Origin: Mesorhizobium australicum WSM2073
Lineage (GTDB): Bacteria; Pseudomonadota; Alphaproteobacteria; Rhizobiales; Rhizobiaceae
Assembly (NCBI RefSeq): GCF_000230995.2
Contig: NC_019973.1
Location: 2,370,001-2,434,000, forward strand
DNA: 64,000 bases
Direction of reading: 5' to 3'
Every line of letters begins with the position of its first letter. Position 1 is the first letter of the stretch. Under the pieces are notes generated by a model. The model made no database searches. It saw only the letters and a list, made by a program, of their open reading frames with translations, and was not told the origin of the DNA. Below, one piece after another: positions 62,153 to 64,000 of the stretch. A program made the translations under genes and the position numbers.

Positions 62153-63013
62153 ATGCGCGCCCGCAATGCCACGGCCTATCGCTTCCTTACGCCCTATCTC
62201 CTGATCTTCGCCATCTTCTGGGTGTGGCCGATCATCTCCTCATTCCTGATCTCGTTCCAGGCGACGCGCACCGTGCCGTGGCGCTTCGCGCCCGGTTTCA
62301 ACTGGGGCCGGCTGGTCGGCGACCCCGCCTTCTTCAACGCGCTGAAGAACACGCTGCTCATCCTCGTCATTCAGGTTCCGGTGATGATCGCGCTGGCCAT
62401 GGTGATGGCGGTGCTTCTGAATTCGCCGCTGCTCAAGGCGCGCGGCCTCTACCGCTTCGCCTTCTTCGCCCCGGTGGTGGTCGGCGAGGTCGCTTATTCG
62501 GCGGTGTTCCGGCTGATGTTCAGCCTCGATTTCGGGATCGTCAACAAGCTGCTGAACAGCATCGGCCTGCCCAAGGTCGACTGGTTTTCCAATGTCACGC
62601 CGGCCATGGCTCTGATCATGATCGCGGTCACCTGGCGCTGGGCCGGCTACAACGCCATCATCCTGCTGGCCGGCATGCAGTCCATTCCCGAGGATGTCTA
62701 CGAGGCAGCGACGCTCGACCGGGTGAGCAAGCTCAAGCAATTCTTCTACATCACCCTGCCGCTGTTGAAGCCGGTCATCGTCTTCTGCGCGGTGCTGTCG
62801 ATCATCGGCACCATGCAATTGTTCACCGAGCCGTTCCTGATCACCGAGCGCGGCGGGCCGGGCGGCGGCACCGAGACGCTCGGTCTGCTGCTTTACCGCC
62901 AGGGCTTCCGCTCGCTCAATTTCGGCTATGCCTCTGCCGTCGCCTACACCATGGCCGGGCTGGCGATCGCCATCACACTGGTGCAGCTATGGCTGACGAG
63001 GGAACCGAAATGA
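62153..63013 (+). CDS. Sugar ABC transporter permease (MalF/UgpA-type)
   Basis: A 286-residue inner-membrane permease with six predicted helices (TPYLLIFAIFWVWPIISSFL) and the EAA loop (MQSIPEDVYEAATLDRVSKL) that docks the ATPase. AAGGAGGAC precedes the start. Its last bases overlap the start of the partner permease (ATGA). Confidence 0.93.
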   Translation: MRARNATAYRFLTPYLLIFAIFWVWPIISSFLISFQATRTVPWRFAPGFNWGRLVGDPAFFNALKNTLLILVIQVPVMIALAMVMAVLLNSPLLKARGLYRFAFFAPVVVGEVAYSAVFRLMFSLDFGIVNKLLNSIGLPKVDWFSNVTPAMALIMIAVTWRWAGYNAIILLAGMQSIPEDVYEAATLDRVSKLKQFFYITLPLLKPVIVFCAVLSIIGTMQLFTEPFLITERGGPGGGTETLGLLLYRQGFRSLNFGYASAVAYTMAGLAIAITLVQLWLTREPK

Positions 63014-63846
63014 GCTCGCTCTCATCGGCAAGACTGAAACGAAGCATCGCACTGCACCTCTTCCTGACGCCGCTGGCGCTGATCTGGTTGTTTCCGCTGT
63101 GGATGATGGTGGTGTTCTCGACCATGCCCGACAATGGCATATTCAGCCCGGGCATCGAACTGCTGCCGCGCGGCAATTTCGTCGACAATTTCAACAATCT
63201 GCAGCGCGACACAGACTTCGTCGGCGCCATCGTCATTTCCGTTTGCGTGGCGGTGACCTACACCGTCTTGTCGGTGCTGTTGACCTCGATGGCCGGCTGG
63301 GCGCTGGCCCGCTACCAGTTCTTCGGTAAAAGCGTGGTCGTGGCCATCATCCTGGGCACCATCACGCTGCCCTATGCGGTGGTGCTGATCCCGCAATTCA
63401 TCATGGTGGCGCGCGACTTCAAGCTTGCCAACACCTGGGTGGCGCTGATCGTGCCGCCGCTGTTCAATTCGCTGGGCGTGCTGTTCATGCGCCAGAGTTT
63501 TTCGATGATGCCGGACGATCTGTTCGATGCCGCCCGCGTCGAGGGCGTCAAGGAGTGGCGGATATTCGTCTTCATCGCCCTGCCGCTGGCGCGGCCGATG
63601 CTGGCGGCGCTCTGCATCATCCTGTTCCTCGCCTCCTGGAACAACTATCTGTGGCCACTTCTGATCAACAGCCAGCCGGGTTCGATGACAGCACCCGTGG
63701 CGCTCGGCACGCTGATCGGCCTGACCAAAGTGTCGTGGGGCGGCATCATGGCGGGCGCGGTCATGCTGACCGTGCCGATGCTCGTCGTCTTCGTGCTCCT
63801 GCAGCGTCATTTCATCGCCGGCATCGCCGCCGGCGCGGTCAAGTAA
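63010..63846 (+). CDS. Sugar ABC transporter permease (MalG/UgpE-type)
   Basis: A 278-residue second permease with six helices ([20 protein letters not shown]) and EAA loop ([20 protein letters not shown]). Starts inside the stop of the first permease and is followed 8 bp later by the ATPase gene. Confidence 0.93.
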   Translation: MSSLSSARLKRSIALHLFLTPLALIWLFPLWMMVVFSTMPDNGIFSPGIELLPRGNFVDNFNNLQRDTDFVGAIVISVCVAVTYTVLSVLLTSMAGWALARYQFFGKSVVVAIILGTITLPYAVVLIPQFIMVARDFKLANTWVALIVPPLFNSLGVLFMRQSFSMMPDDLFDAARVEGVKEWRIFVFIALPLARPMLAALCIILFLASWNNYLWPLLINSQPGSMTAPVALGTLIGLTKVSWGGIMAGAVMLTVPMLVVFVLLQRHFIAGIAAGAVK

Positions 63847-63854
63847 GGGGCAGA

Positions 63855-64000
63855 ATGGCAACCGTTATCCTCACCAATGTCGCCAAGCGCTTCGGCGCGT
63901 TCGAAGTCGTCCACGGCGCCAACATCGACATCGCCGACGGCGAGTTCGTCGTCTTCGTCGGCCCGTCGGGCTGCGGCAAGTCCACGCTGCTCAGGATGAT
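63855..64000 (+). CDS. ABC transporter ATPase (MalK/UgpC-type), cut by window edge
   Basis: The first 48 codons of a CUT1-type ATPase. It begins [20 protein letters not shown], with Walker [10 protein letters not shown] near codon 38. It completes the binding-protein/permease/permease/ATPase set. The gene runs off the right edge. Confidence 0.92.
   Translation, partial: MATVILTNVAKRFGAFEVVHGANIDIADGEFVVFVGPSGCGKSTLLRM

Overview
The window looks like chromosomal DNA of a high-GC alphaproteobacterium of the order Hyphomicrobiales, most likely Mesorhizobium or a close relative. This rests on the carA, YqeY, dnaG and rpoD set, rhizobial-type small exported proteins, a rhizobial-style intergenic palindrome, and many LysR, TetR and MFS genes in divergent pairs. 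Species cannot be read from the sequence.

Layout. 1-5.2 kb: a small hydrophilic protein, a frameshifted alpha/beta hydrolase, a neutral zinc metallopeptidase, a TetA-like MFS pump and carA. 5.5-15.8 kb: YqeY, a LysR/enol-lactonase pair, an L,D-transpeptidase, a frameshifted DnaB-like ATPase, a P1 peptidase/MFS operon, a Na/Pi transporter and an RcnB-like protein. 15.8-20.3 kb: dnaG and rpoD, with four GANTC sites clustered in the leader between them. 20.3-34 kb: TauD dioxygenase, GYD protein, a His-rich DMT transporter with a DCC protein, a YqjI-like PadR regulator, TetR, HlyU, a methyltransferase divergent from a GGDEF-EAL protein, MFS, Lrp/azlCD and azoR/LysR. 34.2-42.7 kb: a 32-residue RiPP-like precursor, an RND efflux operon with a TetR gene at each end, a ketoacyl-ACP synthase and a TetR/VOC pair. 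42.7-50.9 kb: an HtrA-like protease divergent from a triad-less paralogue and a LuxR regulator, a palindromic element, a broken VapB antitoxin, SDR, an OmpA-family protein with a long repetitive region, a cysteine-cluster protein and an exported protein.

51.7-59.6 kb is a genomic island between a tRNA(CAU) and tRNA-Phe. Each tRNA has its own tyrosine integrase beside it. The visibly AT-richer cargo is a three-gene operon with the layout of an ABC-three-component (ABC-3C) conflict system: a nuclease-like effector, a small middle component and a DUF3732-type ABC/SMC ATPase. This is the most distinctive system in the window. The last 4 kb hold an AraC regulator divergent from a sugar ABC transporter operon that runs off the right edge.

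Regulator genes sit next to or divergent from their likely targets, and several operators are visible as duplicated palindromes at the PadR, TetR and TetR/VOC loci. At least four genes carry apparent small frameshifts (alpha/beta hydrolase, DnaB-like ATPase, small ORF at 24.7 kb, VapB), while carA, dnaG and rpoD are intact. This suggests decay of dispensable genes, though sequencing error cannot be excluded.
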